Positions 1 to 10,479 of a stretch of DNA of 64,000 nt are shown here, one piece after another. The stretch spans positions 10,486,501-10,550,500 of the forward strand of contig NW_024466607.1 in assembly GCF_017591425.1 (NCBI RefSeq), written 5' to 3'. Both the position numbers and the translations under genes were made by a program. Position 1 is the first letter of the stretch; every line of letters starts with the position of its first letter. The notes beneath the pieces are model-generated. The model ran no database searches. It was not told where the DNA came from and saw nothing but the letters and a program-made list of their open reading frames with translations. The stretch comes from Ochotona curzoniae. Lineage: Eukaryota > Chordata > Mammalia > Lagomorpha > Ochotonidae.

Positions 1-49
1 CATTTCCTATTTAAAAAATATTTTTCTCCATCTGTTAATTTCTGTCCAT

Positions 50-560
50 AGGTGAGTCTGTTTCTGGACTCTTCCTTGATTGCCTGGATCTATTGCTCCT
101 CCCAAGTCAGTGCTATTTGAATCAGTAGAGTTTGTGGTGAGTGTAATCTCAACACTCACTTCTTATTAAGTCTTATTAAGTCTTCTTATTCAAATTAGCT
201 TTACTTCCATAGAACCGTAGAATTGTTAGTTACATGAAAATCATTATGATTGGAGTTATGTTAAATTTACAGAATTACTCAAAAACACTCAGTGTATTTA
301 TGATACTGAACATTTCTTTTTCAGCCTTCAAAATGATTTTGCAGATTTCTTCATGAAGGTTTTACATATATATAAATCTGTCATCTGATGTATTTCTACC
401 TGTAAGTGTCCTGTGGTTTTATGGTCAGCGAAAATGTCTTTTTTCGTGTCAAATTTTATATCTGTTAGTTGGATCCTCCTGATCTATAGAAATGGTTTTT
501 GATTTCTGTATGTGGATCTTTGTCCAGAATTCTGTTTGACTCTTTTTCAAATCAGTTCTA
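50..560 (-). mobile_element. L1 ORF2 fragment, antisense
   Basis: The + strand reads as a diverged complement of L1 ORF2 (for example TTGATTGCCTGGATCTATTG near 85 and CTACTAGTTTGTGGAGG near 560). There are no open frames of length. It probably continues left of the window. Confidence 0.6.
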
Positions 561-584
561 CTAGTTTGTGGAGGCTCACAATAT

Positions 585-622
585 GTGTGTGTGTGCGCGC
601 GTGCACACGTGTGCATGTGTAT
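585..622. repeat. TG/CG-rich simple repeat
   Basis: Alternating purine-pyrimidine run of (TG)n changing to GCGCGCGTGCACACGTGTGC, a potential Z-DNA former. Confidence 0.8.
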
Positions 623-939
623 TGGCTGGGTTTTCAAGTTCAGTGTTAAGCAATGGTGATCATATATGATATCCAATGGACCTTCCCTTCCCACCGTGCT
701 GAGCATTTATTAAGCATGCATATTACATTAGATTGAATGCTTAGGGTTATACTGCCTGAGGACGGCCCACACTCACTCCAGTCCCTCACTTGTGTTTTGT
801 AGGGCTGTTATAGTCTCTCCCAGCACCCAGTTCCTGTCCATCAGAGTCCTAATCACATCTCAGTAGGTGTGGAGTGTGCTATCCTGGGGTGAGGGATATC
901 AGGAGAGGAGAGACTGATTCATGTTCCTGTCTGTCTGTG

Positions 940-1025
940 CTCTGAGCTCTGTGAGTACAGGGACACTCCTTGTCTTGTGTACTTCTGGCACTTTCAGGTG
1001 CCCAGTGGAACTTGGAGTGAGTGAC
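940..1025 (+). mobile_element. L2-like 3' end fragment
   Basis: 'GAGCTCTGTGAGTACAGGGA' followed by '..TTGTCTTGTGTACTTCTGGC' resembles the 3' end of L2 ('gctccttgagggcagggac...'). Short and diverged. Confidence 0.4.
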
Positions 1026-2525
1026 CGAGTGTCAGTGTTGTACTCGACTGTGTTTTCCTGTACTCACTTTATGGGTTTGTTTTTACTCAGATGGCCTGTG
1101 CAATCTGACACCCTCTCAGTGGGGGTCTTTTGTGGTCACAAATAGATTATCTCAATAGCTCCTATTTGCAGTTTCTTATCCTTCACATTAGCACCAAGAA
1201 TTGGATTCCAGAAACATCTGTCCAAAGTAAACGTATAGGTTCCCTACTGCTGAGGGCCGTATGGGGGGTGGGTCAGCAGGACTGCTCCCTCAGGCACCTG
1301 CTGGGTTGTCTGGATGTGGACTGCCACTGACTCCCAGATGCCTTCAGTAAGGATGGTGGTTACAGGGATGCCGCCAGTCACTGAGCAAGCTTCCTACGGC
1401 TTTCAGTTGGTGTCATAGAGTCATTTTCTCATGTCCGTGCAACCTCTTCATAAACATCTTTTACAATAGCTGCCCAATATTCAGTTGCCCTTCCAATGAT
1501 TAAAATATTTCCATAATAAACCAATTTTAAGAATATTAACAAAAATAAAATTATTAAGGCTCACATTGTATTTTTTAATAAAAAGGCAAAGGTTTCTCTG
1601 CTTTCCTCCTCTATTTAAATAACATTGATTAATTTTAGGAAAGGGGAAGAATAATGAATGCTCCATTTTATTTGTTCTGGCATTTTCTTTCCCATCTCTG
1701 CTTCTGGGGACTATGCAGAAATAAAGTTAGGGTTGTTTTTTTTTTTCTACTGTTCTTCCCCTGTCCCCATGGGTAAGTCTTTTCCATGTATATTCTTACA
1801 TTATTACTGAATATATATTTTATTTCTGTCTCTCTTCACAGAATATGAAATTAAAAAATTTTATCCCTCTCAAGGGTATTGACTTTCTGAGAGTAAATAT
1901 TAAATTATGAAGTAGAGGCAACATTTAAAAAATACATTCAAGGCTTATAAATATATTAAGGACTTGAAGTCAATTCTGCATGCTTCAAAATGCCTTAACA
2001 TTTTACATGTAAGACATTTTCTCTTGTCCTTTTAAACAGTATGTGAGAGTTGGAATTCCAAGTTATTGCCTTCTGTAGTCCCTCCCAAGCACTTGAAGGC
2101 GTGCAGGAGGGCAGGCTGGGCTTCAGTGAGAGGTTGCAGCCCTGCCGAGGAGAAACTTGGAGGGAAATGACAGGCGAGGCCTCATAAGTTGTGACCTTGT
2201 TTACTCAGGCTTCTCCAGATCTTGAACTTGGTGGATTCTGTGTTCTATGGAGCACGCTGTTAGCTTATTGAGGGAGCCTTCTTGCCCACTGCATCCCTTA
2301 ACAAAGGGTGTGAAGGAAGCGACCTCAGATAGGTAGTTCACTACAGCCACCTTCACCCTTCCCCTACCGTCAGTCAGGTAGGGGATACAGTATACAGTCA
2401 GGTATATTATGGTGATGTCACCCCTTGGACTTTGGATGCTTGTGGAGGATGTCACCAAGACCCTGTCTTCCCTGTATAGGCTCGGTGGACTGGGCCCCAC
2501 CTCACAATTGTGCTTATTCTTGCTT
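1025..2525. other. Non-coding, no feature recognised
   Basis: AT-rich between 1480 and 2050. It lies in the MOBP transcription unit if the 5' untranslated exons are upstream of the window. I see no convincing exon, since no acceptor-ORF-donor combination stands out. Confidence 0.5.
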
Positions 2526-2529
2526 ACCT

Positions 2530-2655
2530 ATCTTTTTTGGGCCTTCATTTCCTCATCTATAAAATGAGGGTATCTGCTCCCTAGGTTTATTATCAGGGCT
2601 ACATGGAGGAAGGAGTGATTTAGAAGTGGGCTCTACATTAATATTAGTGCCTCAT
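2530..2655 (+). mobile_element. MIR SINE fragment
   Basis: 'CCTTCATTTCCTCATCTATA' followed by 'AAATGAGGGTATC' is the 3' half of MIR. Confidence 0.7.
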
Positions 2656-2659
2656 TTCA

Positions 2660-3600
2660 ACTGCTATTGGTAACTTGTTTCCCATAGATAGATATGATGG
2701 CAGACATATTAAAATCTTAACACTTTTTTTGGTTGTTGTTCTTTGTAATTTTTATTTCCAAAATGCATGGGCACCTCACGTAACAAGAAGCATTTCAAAC
2801 AACTCGGATCACATGTTTCTGTGCGCTGTAGACCTGACATCCCTGCTGCAGAAAGGCTGAGTTGTAGCTTTGGTCTCCTCTCTGGAAAGAGGATACAATG
2901 GGAGGGAAGTCTTTGCCAGACAGAAAGAGCCCTTCCTACCTAAAGGAGAGGGGGAAGGAGGGAGAGGCACAGAAAGCTAGGGCAGAAGCTGTCCATGTTT
3001 TCTCTTTTTGTGGTTGAGATCTCAAAATCTTGGTGGTGGTTTGAGATGGCTTATGTATGTGTATGAGTGTATTATAGTAGCAGTGGGGAGCAGCTTAGGG
3101 ACTCACTTCAGCAGCAGCAGTAATGTGAGGCAGGCTGCAGTGCAAGCGTGTTGAGGAGGCTGGTCCTCAGCCCCACCCCGAGGGAATGTATAGCTTTGAA
3201 TGAGGTACCTTCAAGACCAGGGGCTCCAGCATGGGGCTCTTGCTTCTTCACATGTAGTATGCAGTGTACATGGGAGCCAGAAGTTTTGTAGAATCTGTGT
3301 GGGGGAGCAAAGAGCCTTCCAAGAGTGGAGGGATATGCTGTATAGTTGTTGGGTGGAAAAGAAGCAAGGGGCAAAAACCCTATGGGATAAAAATCTAAAT
3401 GCTTGGAATAATCATGCCCCCTTTTGGGGTGCTTGAGAGCTGAGTCCCACTGGAAGCACTCCCTCCTACACCCCGAATAAAAGGTCTCATTTTAGGGAAA
3501 GTGCACTTTCCTTGTGGACTTTGGCCTACATCTCCTGACTAGACCATCACTTGGGGGAGTGGGTACATTTCACTGATCAAAAATAAAAATTGCTATAGGC
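2660..3600. other. Non-coding, no feature recognised
   Basis: Contains purine-rich stretches (2930-2990) and a CAGCAGCAGCAG run at about 3110. No exon or repeat family is recognised. Confidence 0.5.
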
Positions 3601-3604
3601 TGTG

Positions 3605-3725
3605 TTGTAGAGTTCTCTGAACTTCTTGGGGCCTTAGCCTGTTCATCTGTAAGACAGGGAGCAACAGGGACTGCCTGGAAGGGTGATGTTGGAACTCAGA
3701 TGTGATTAACACAGGGTAATCTGGA
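3605..3725 (+). mobile_element. MIR SINE fragment
   Basis: 'GGGGCCTTAGCCTGTTCATC' and 'TGTAAGACAGGGA' match the MIR 3' half, diverged. Confidence 0.65.
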
Positions 3726-3729
3726 ATAC

Positions 3730-5179
3730 TCCCAGCAGGAGCATCTATCTGCTCTTCACCTTCTCCTCCTTCGAAGGCATGCTTCAGTTCTCTCTCTCCT
3801 TTGGGTTTAGATTACATGGAAATGTCTGGAGAGTTTAGAAAAGATTGTATTTTGCAGTTTCAAATTTGTTTATATTTCTCTTTATGCTGCCATGCAGTTT
3901 GTAATTAGGTGGTATCTTTTGTGAAAACATATATAATGTTTATGATAATTTATGGTTAGCCACTAAAGTACGTAAAGATGTGATTAGTGCTTGGGTTAAA
4001 AGCTATCAGAGGTATGTGTAAAATTAGTCTAAAAATTCTGCAGAATATGAATGGTCATTTAAATGGATTCCTAGTCAAAGAGAGGAGAATTTATTATTAA
4101 TCAGGTTATACACATGGAATACTATGCTGGGTTTTTAATTTTATTTGATATTTTCAAGGCCCTCTGAGTTAAAGATAGTCATTATTATATCTTTTGGATG
4201 AGGAATCTCAGAATTTCAGTTGTATTTCATTACTTGTAATGGGAATAACTGATTAAACCAAGGTAACAATTTGTCTCTTGAGTGAAGGTGTTCAGAGTTC
4301 AGGTGCCCAGGTCTGGACTAGCAACTCCACTGTCATCAAGGATTCACCCGCTGGTGTTTGTGTTCAGCCACCTGCCTCACCTGCGTGGTGGACTGTGCCC
4401 TGAGGAGGCTGCTGCACCTGGCAGTACAGCGCTAGGCTGTGGCTTGTATGCATTAGTCATCTCCATTCAGAAGCCCCAAAGTAGTTCCAGAATTGGACAT
4501 CATTATAAACTTGCAGGTCATTTAAAATATGGACTATATAGTTGGACACAAAGCAAATCTTAATGAATATTAACGAGTTGTTATCACGCAGACTGCTTTC
4601 TGTGACTACATGCAGTGAAATCACGAGTCATGAACTCTTGCCCCTCTCCTCCATGAGGAGGGTTGAGTAGGAGTGCAAAGCCAGGTCAGAGTGCTGGCGT
4701 CACTCAGAGGTGAATTCAAGTTCCGTCTACATCATCCTGGCCTTGAACTTAACCATGGTCCATAGACTCTCTCAGATGTCATTTGCTGATCATAATGTCA
4801 CATTACAAAAGTGAGAAATGTGAAGCGGCCACCCTACAATAAGCCCTTGAATACCCTCTTCTCTGCTGTATCTGCTGATGCTGATGTGTTGGGAAAGGTT
4901 AACTCTTGTGTGCATACATCAGTGTTTTTAAAATATTTTTCTGATCCTAAGTGGGTCTCTGAAACTTAAGGGAGAAACAGTCTATGTTTCTTTCTTAGCA
5001 AATATTAAAAAAACATACGCAAAAACAAATGAACTCTTCAGTTAGTTCTTTCCCACAGCTGTTCAGGGAAGTGATCTTTCAGACTTGCCTGGTGTGGGTG
5101 TTAATTGGAACCAAGAGCTGGAGTAGGCGCTTTCCCCTGCTAACGGACTGCTGTTGTCTCCCCTGTCTCCCTGCCTCAG
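3730..5179 (+). other. Intron sequence upstream of the MOBP coding exon
   Basis: No SINE, no L1 and no recognisable untranslated exon. It ends in the pyrimidine-rich acceptor of the coding exon at 5180. Confidence 0.6.
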
Positions 5180-5389
5180 TGAGATGAGTCAGAAGACAAC
5201 AAAGGAGGGTCCCCGACTCTCCAAGAACCAGAGGTTCTCAGAGCACTTCAGCATCCACTGCTGCCCGCCCTTCACCTTCCTCAACTCCAAGCGGGAGATC
5301 GTGGACCGGAAGTACAGCATCTGCAAGAGTGGCTGCTTCTACCAGAAGAAGGAGGAGGACTGGATCTGCTGCGCTTGCCAGAAGACCAG
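5180..5389 (+). CDS. MOBP: MOBP first coding exon (myelin-associated oligodendrocyte basic protein, N-terminal domain)
   Basis: This exon encodes the N-terminal 68 residues shared by MOBP isoforms. MOBP is a small basic protein of central nervous system myelin, made by oligodendrocytes and placed on the cytoplasmic side of the membrane at the major dense line. The translation begins MSQKTTKEGPRLSKNQ and contains HCCPPFTFLN and DWICCACQKT, which I recognise as MOBP. Seven cysteines (26, 27, 47, 51, 62, 63, 65) form the paired pattern related to the FYVE-like zinc domain of rabphilin/melanophilin proteins. A pyrimidine-rich tract and CAG at 5177-5179 give the acceptor. The ATG at 5184 is four bases into the exon. 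The in-frame ATG at 5154 lies in the intron and is not used. CAG|GTGAGC at 5389/5390 is a strong donor and leaves a split codon (AG|N). No signal peptide or membrane segment is present. Confidence 0.95.
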
Positions 5390-5675
5390 GTGAGCTGCCC
5401 TAGGCTGGACCTTTGTCGGCACCAGGCCCACCCTTCCTCCTCCTCCTCCTGTGTTCTGTGATGCTGCGGCTCTCGGGTCCTGCCAGCTGCTCTGCCCCTG
5501 TACCCCTGGCCGTCGGCTCCCTGTGAGGTTCTGTTAGTGGAAGGCACCTGAGGGAAAGCAAAAGTTGGGGAGGGAGGAGCAGGGCCTGCCTTCTGGTTTC
5601 CAGCTCCTTTCAGCATACCCTGAGCCGCCTTGGAGAACCCTGGCTGCAGTCTCCAGCTTCTTTTGGCCCTCTCAG

Positions 5676-6075
5676 CACCAGCCGCCGTGCAGCGTCCCCT
5701 CAGAGGCCCAAGCTCCAGCCAGCTGCGTCCCCCGTGGTGGTCAGAGCACCAGCCAAGCCACGGTCCCCTCCGAGGTCCGAGCGACAGCCACGTCCCCGCC
5801 CAGAGGTCCGACCACCGCCAGCCAAGCCTCGCCCCCCTCAGAAGGCCAAGGCCAAGCAGCAGCCGCGCAGCAGCCCCATCAGAGGGCCAGGCGCCAGCCG
5901 TGGGGGGTCTCCTGTCAAAGCTTCTAGGTTATGGTAACACCATCGCTTACCTTTTGTTACCCCAGGCCTTAAGGTTAGTAGCTGCTTCCCATGTTTACTA
6001 ATGGCAATGGACTTCCTCCAGCCTTACCAAGCCTATGTAATCTTCTCCCTACATTAAATCCCCTCTGTTTGAAAT
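5676..6075 (+). CDS. MOBP: MOBP alternative terminal exon, long proline/arginine-rich isoform (coding to 5937)
   Basis: Joined to the exon ending at 5389, this gives a 155-residue MOBP. The intron between them is only 286 bp. The acceptor is the CAG at 5673-5675 after a pyrimidine-rich run; the first base completes codon 69. The coding part then reads TSRRAASPQRPK, later RAPAKPRSPPRSERQP and RPEVRPPPAKPRPP, and ends SPVKASRLW with TAA at 5935-5937. This is the basic, proline-rich tail of the long MOBP isoforms. As I recall it, human MOBP carries several tandem copies of an RSERQPRSPP-like unit and reaches 183 residues; only one unit is present here, which accounts for most of the shorter length. 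An ATTAAA at 6053-6058 followed by a GT-rich stretch is a likely polyadenylation signal, so the exon end near 6075 is approximate. Low-complexity tails vary in length between species. Confidence 0.9.
6053..6058 (+). promoter_or_regulatory. Likely polyadenylation signal ATTAAA for the long MOBP isoform
   Basis: ATTAAA lies 116 bases after the TAA at 5937. It is followed within 35 bases by GT/T-rich sequence (TAGTGTGGCCTCTGTTTTCC), the arrangement of a cleavage and polyadenylation site. Confidence 0.55.
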
Positions 6076-6079
6076 ACCT

Positions 6080-7660
6080 AGTGTGGCCTCTGTTTTCCTT
6101 CTAGATGTGGTGGTCGTCGTGTCCATTGAGGTCTGTGATTGGACTGGAAGTCATCCACTTCCCAGTTCAGATTATTTCCCTCAGTTTCAGAAGCAGAGAG
6201 AATGGTTGTTGTACTGTAATGTCTGAATATGTGTTAGAAAAAAGAGCTTCAGTCATCTCATCCTACCATCCTCCTAATATATGTCATCTGATAATAAATT
6301 TGCTCTCAATATCACACACTCTCATTCAGTCATTCCACAAACCTGATTGCACGCAAGAAAGGTATATAGGCTGTACTGGGGAGTGTATACTTCTGTGACA
6401 GTTATCTAGACATGTCACTTGTGATTCACACAACAAAATCAGATAACAGCCATCATGTAAAGGGTAAATGCTCTATATTGTCACAATCAATAGGTGCACT
6501 GGACTGTGGAGCCCTAAAAAGGGAGATTTGACTCTATTTTGAGAGTTTGGGGCTCCACGTAGGAGATCAGGAGAGGATGAAGAGTAGGCAAAAGGAGGGT
6601 GATACAGGTAGAGTGAAGACGGGGGCCGAGACATGTCTATCTATCTCCTAGGTAGGGCAGCTATTAAAAAAATCAGATTTTATTATACTTTTTAAAAATT
6701 TATATAAGAGCAGTTTTGAAAAAGAGAAGTTTTGGGTTTACAGAAAAATTGAGTGATTTCCTCTGATCTCTTGTCTCCACACATATTTGCCAACTCTTAT
6801 TCCCTTTAATATGTGAAAATGAATGTATTTCATAAGTTCATTGTAAGTGTGTTTATTCAGCAGGATCTTTAGGGAGTTTGGACACACCCAGGCTGCCCCA
6901 TGTCTTGAGGCTGTGGAAGCAATCTGAAAAATGTAAATAGGTTCCTTCTCCAAACATCAAGGGATGTGTTCCATCCCCCTCGCTACAACTTGCTCTACGA
7001 GTTTCAATAAAACATCACTTCATTTATCTTTCCTAGTTGCCTCAATTCAGGTAGAAGGAATTGATGTATCGTTTAAGATTCTGGAAAATGCTGTTGTTAA
7101 TATCTAAATACAATTTTATTGCTAATATAAAAAATTCTTAAATTATAAGAAAAACTGTGGCTCCACTCCCTTAAGTTTGATTCTAAGAATAAAACGATGC
7201 CACCTTCCTAATGCATACGTTTTAGTTTCTTGTACCTTGTTTTATAAATTAAAAAAGTGATGTTGCTGTGGAACTGTTCAACACAGCCTCACCTTTAAGG
7301 TAGTCAGAGTTGTGCTAACTAAAGGGGATGTCACAGAACATGCTAGTTGAATACACTTGGAAGGAATGCTTATCTAGGGCTACATGTTTGTATAGTGTCT
7401 TTATTGCATATTGTTGATTTCTTTCTTGAACGTAGTCTGTTCCCCTCCAAGTGAGGAGCATATCGGTGTGGTCATAATTTTATGAAGTGAGTGCATGAGC
7501 TCTGTCTGTGCATGTGTGTATCTTCACATCTTTGTGTCTGAGAGTAAAACTTGTTTTTTTCCGGGAGTTGGGTGTATTTTTATTTCCTTAGTGTGTTTTT
7601 TATGTTTCTGAATTACCTGTAAGAGTTAACCAGAAAAACAGCAACAATGAAAAATGGGAG
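6080..7660 (+). other. Sequence between the two MOBP terminal exons
   Basis: AT-rich. The stretch 6660-6960 ('GTTTACAGAAAAATTGAG' near 6736) resembles part of an old L1M element but is too diverged to assign. No other feature is seen. Confidence 0.5.
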
Positions 7661-7664
7661 AATT

Positions 7665-7885
7665 AGATTATTTCAGAGGCAGGGAGGTAGAAGCAGAAGA
7701 AAAGAGAAAATTAAAAAAAAAAAAAGAGGAAAGAAGGAAGGGAGGGAGGAAAGAAGAGCAGAGAGGGAAACAGAGAGAGAGAAACTGACTCTTACCTTTG
7801 GGTTCACTCCCCAGGTACACATAGCAGCCAGGACTGGATCAAGCTGGGAACTCAGCTGGGGTTTTTTACATGGTGACAAAGACCC
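7665..7885 (-). mobile_element. Old lagomorph C-SINE, 3' half
   Basis: Reads in reverse as the SINE 3' half ('GGTTCACTCCCCAGGTACAC' near 7800). The CT-rich tail region has expanded into a purine-rich (AGG/AAG) stretch, 7710-7790. Confidence 0.7.
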
Positions 7886-8050
7886 ATCTTCTTGAATTAT
7901 CACCGTAGCCTTCTAGGGTGCACATTAGTAGGAATCTAGTATTACTGAATATTGAAATTATTAGTCAAGCTAATAATTGAAGAAAACCAACTAGCAGTTT
8001 AACTGGTATGCTAAACCTCTGCCCCAGGAGAAATTTTTAAGAATACGTTT

Positions 8051-8086
8051 TGTGCTTGCTTTGGCAGCACATATACCAGAATTGGA
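8051..8086 (+). pseudogene. U6 snRNA 5' fragment, tailless retropseudogene
   Basis: GTGCTTGCTTTGGCAGCACA and then TATACCAGAATTGGAA match the first 35 bases of U6 snRNA, with two CpG-type C-to-T changes and two other substitutions. The copy stops there, with no poly(A). It is flanked by direct repeats AAGAATACGTTT (8039-8050) and AAGAATATGTTT (8087-8098). These are the hallmarks of an L1-mobilised tailless retropseudogene. Confidence 0.85.
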
Positions 8087-8321
8087 AAGAATATGTTTCC
8101 TAGGCCTAGTCCATGAAAAAAAAAGATCATGTCAGTTTTGGTCAGAGACTGCCAGAATTGAGTCGTTAAAGAGAAGAATTCTAAGGCTGAATTTCCTAAA
8201 AGAAAAATAGCCCAAAAATCATCTGCAAATTCACAGTTATACTAACTGAATACTCATAGTTTGTGTATGTTACTTATCAGGGTTGCGAATTTTTTTTCCT
8301 TTTTTTTTCTTTGTTAACTAG

Positions 8322-8361
8322 ATTGAAAAGGAGAAGCAAGCCAACCCCAAAGAGGAAGTGA
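8322..8361 (+). CDS. MOBP: MOBP alternative terminal exon, short 81-residue isoform
   Basis: This exon supplies the other MOBP C-terminus. A long T-rich tract (8289-8313) leads to TAG at 8319-8321, and the exon starts with A, which completes codon 69 as arginine. It then encodes LKRRSKPTPKRK followed by TGA at 8359-8361. Joined to the first coding exon this gives exactly 81 residues, the length of the abundant MOBP-81 isoform, whose C-terminus I recall as very similar. The tail is strongly basic, consistent with binding acidic lipids of the inner leaflet. Use of this exon requires skipping the terminal exon at 5676 or its polyadenylation site, so the choice between isoforms is a splice versus cleavage decision. 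Confidence 0.9.
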
Positions 8362-9655
8362 CCAAGCAAGTGAATGGATGGCCTCAGCTCCTGGACTCCC
8401 TGTTTTGCAACATATCTGCCCTCGGACAAGTTATCTGGCTTTGGCAACTTCCATCTCCCATAGCCCCCTTGGCATGGGGTCCTGGGGACAGCCAGCCTGG
8501 AGGTGAGAAGGGGCTTCTCTGGTAGGATTGAGTCGCTGGGTTCCAGTAGCACCCTCTCAGGTTCAGGTCTCAGTGTTAGTGCTTTAGTTCCAGCTGTCTT
8601 CATGCTTCCCCTAGCATGTGCACGAATCTCTAGAGTATTGAGGTAACTACCTACCCTTTTTAGGATCTCACCTTGCATGGAATCCTGGAATAGTAGGTAC
8701 TGTTACAATATATTTAGAAGATAAAAATAATAATGTCTGCCTTTAAATTGATGATACTAGATACCTTAGGAAAGGCACTCCAAGGATTCAGTTTACATGG
8801 ATGCAGAGAGGTTGTGGGGCAAAATGAGTTAGAAGTTCTGTCCCTGCATCTGTCATTACCAATCTCTGTTATTCCATACTTAATCGATGATCTTTGACTC
8901 ACCATTTATGTGGCAAAAGGGTTATATTAAAGAGCCCTTAAGACACTTTCCAGTTCTTCAGTTCTGTGGTTTAAATGGTTTTTGTTGTTTTTAGCTTGAT
9001 ATACGTGTAACATAAATGTAAACGCAGGACACAGCGACACTCGGACACACATGGTTTTTGTGCTTTTGATGGGGGTACACACAGAGAACTTGAGCTGCTG
9101 TATTTCCTGAGATCCAAAGTTGTTTGTAGATGACTCTGCAAAAGCTCATTTAATGATGAGCAGTGTTCGTATCTATTTATTTTTTTGTCTCCTGTATTTC
9201 ACAGTGTTTGTGTTATAGACCTGATTTCACTTCTACCACTCCTACACCGCCAGTCTGTTAAAAATGAACTCTGAGTAGAACTTCTCGAATTGCCATTGTG
9301 TTTGTTTACCTCATTTTCTCTTAGTCCTGTTAGGCCCCTCTTCCTGTTTTTCATTTTAAGGAAATATTCCTAATATTTCCTGCCGGATGCCAGGGACAGG
9401 AACAAGGATATGCATCTCCCAAACTTGGCAAGGGCATGGTTGTACAGGTCCCAGAGCTGACTCTACCTTTATTTTATACCTACTCTTGGGACCAATTATG
9501 TGACCAGGGAGCACGAGTTTCTAGACATCTAATCAGTTTCATATATTTAGTGACTCAGTTGGCCAAGGCACAGTATCTGTCCATTTGTGAAGAAGATATG
9601 GAGACCAGCTGGGGATGCACACATAAAGCTGTTTATAAAATAACTGTGAGTTAAA
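8362..9655 (+). other. MOBP: Probable MOBP 3' UTR of the short isoform (end not determined)
   Basis: The sequence after the TGA at 8361 is free of recognisable SINE or L1 for about 1.3 kb, as expected for a 3' UTR. MOBP-81 mRNA is known to have a long 3' UTR that helps carry the message into oligodendrocyte processes. An ATTAAA at about 8927 is one possible polyadenylation signal, but there is no clear AATAAA before the L1 fragment that starts near 9660. The true end cannot be fixed from sequence alone. Confidence 0.4.
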
Positions 9656-9659
9656 CAGT

Positions 9660-9945
9660 TGTGTTTGACAGATTTTTTTTTTTAATTCTTCTTAGCACTT
9701 TGAAGATGTCATTCCTTTGCTTTCTGTCTTCTGTTGTTACCGCTGAGAAATCTGCTGTCAGTCTGCTTGTCCTTCTGTTGTAAGTAAATGCTGTCTTTCC
9801 TTTTGTTGTTCTGACATCTTTTCTTTGTCTTTGTTTTTCTAAAGTTTCACTGTGATCCTACTAAGTGTGACTTTATTTTTTTATTATTCTGCTCAGGACT
9901 CGAGTTTCTTCAATCTGAAGATATGTATCTTTCTTCAGGGATACA
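9660..9945 (-). mobile_element. L1M 5'-region fragment, antisense
   Basis: 'AGCACTTTGAAGATGTCATT', then '..GCTGAGAAATCTGCTGTCAG' and '..CTCAGGACTCGAGTTTCTTC' follow the order of the complement of the 5' part of old L1M elements. Confidence 0.6.
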
Positions 9946-9959
9946 CAAAAAAGATTGTT

Positions 9960-10475
9960 TTACAACCATCAGTATGGAAAAAATAAAAAAAAAATCATGT
10001 TGGCAGGATGTGGGAAGAATTCTCATAAACTACCAATGAGAATTTGTGAACAATTACAACATCATCAGGGTGCAATATGGGAATAGTAATGCAGGTTATT
10101 GTATCTTTTGTGCTCATGCAATTATCTTAGAAAAAAAACTTACATTTGTGGAAAAATGAGATACACCCAAATTTGTTTACTGAATCATTGTTTACCATTG
10201 AGGAAGAAAAGACAGATAATTGAAGTTAACTAAAATGTCCACTAACTGTTCACCACAAATGAACGAATCAATTGTGACATATTTATGAATAAAATACTAA
10301 AGAAGAGTCAAGACACATGAATCAGATGTACCTATAACAAGTAAGTAAATTTGGAGAAACAAATAAGGAATATAAAAGGCAAACAGTGGAGGTAAATGCA
10401 CTACGATGCCTTTTAAGAACCAACAGTAGTATATTGCATATTGCTCAATAAATAAAAACCATACTTCACATTTTT
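9960..10475 (+). mobile_element. L1 3' end fragment
   Basis: 'AACTAAAATGTCCACTAACT' followed by 'GACATATTTATGAATAAAAT' corresponds to the L1 3' region ('aaatgtccatcaacaggtgaatgg...'). Strongly diverged. Confidence 0.55.
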
Positions 10476-10479
10476 TCTA

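Noticed and set aside
5154..5183. Upstream in-frame ATG extending the MOBP frame
   Set aside because: It lies in the polypyrimidine tract of the splice acceptor, so it is intronic. The known MOBP start is at 5184.
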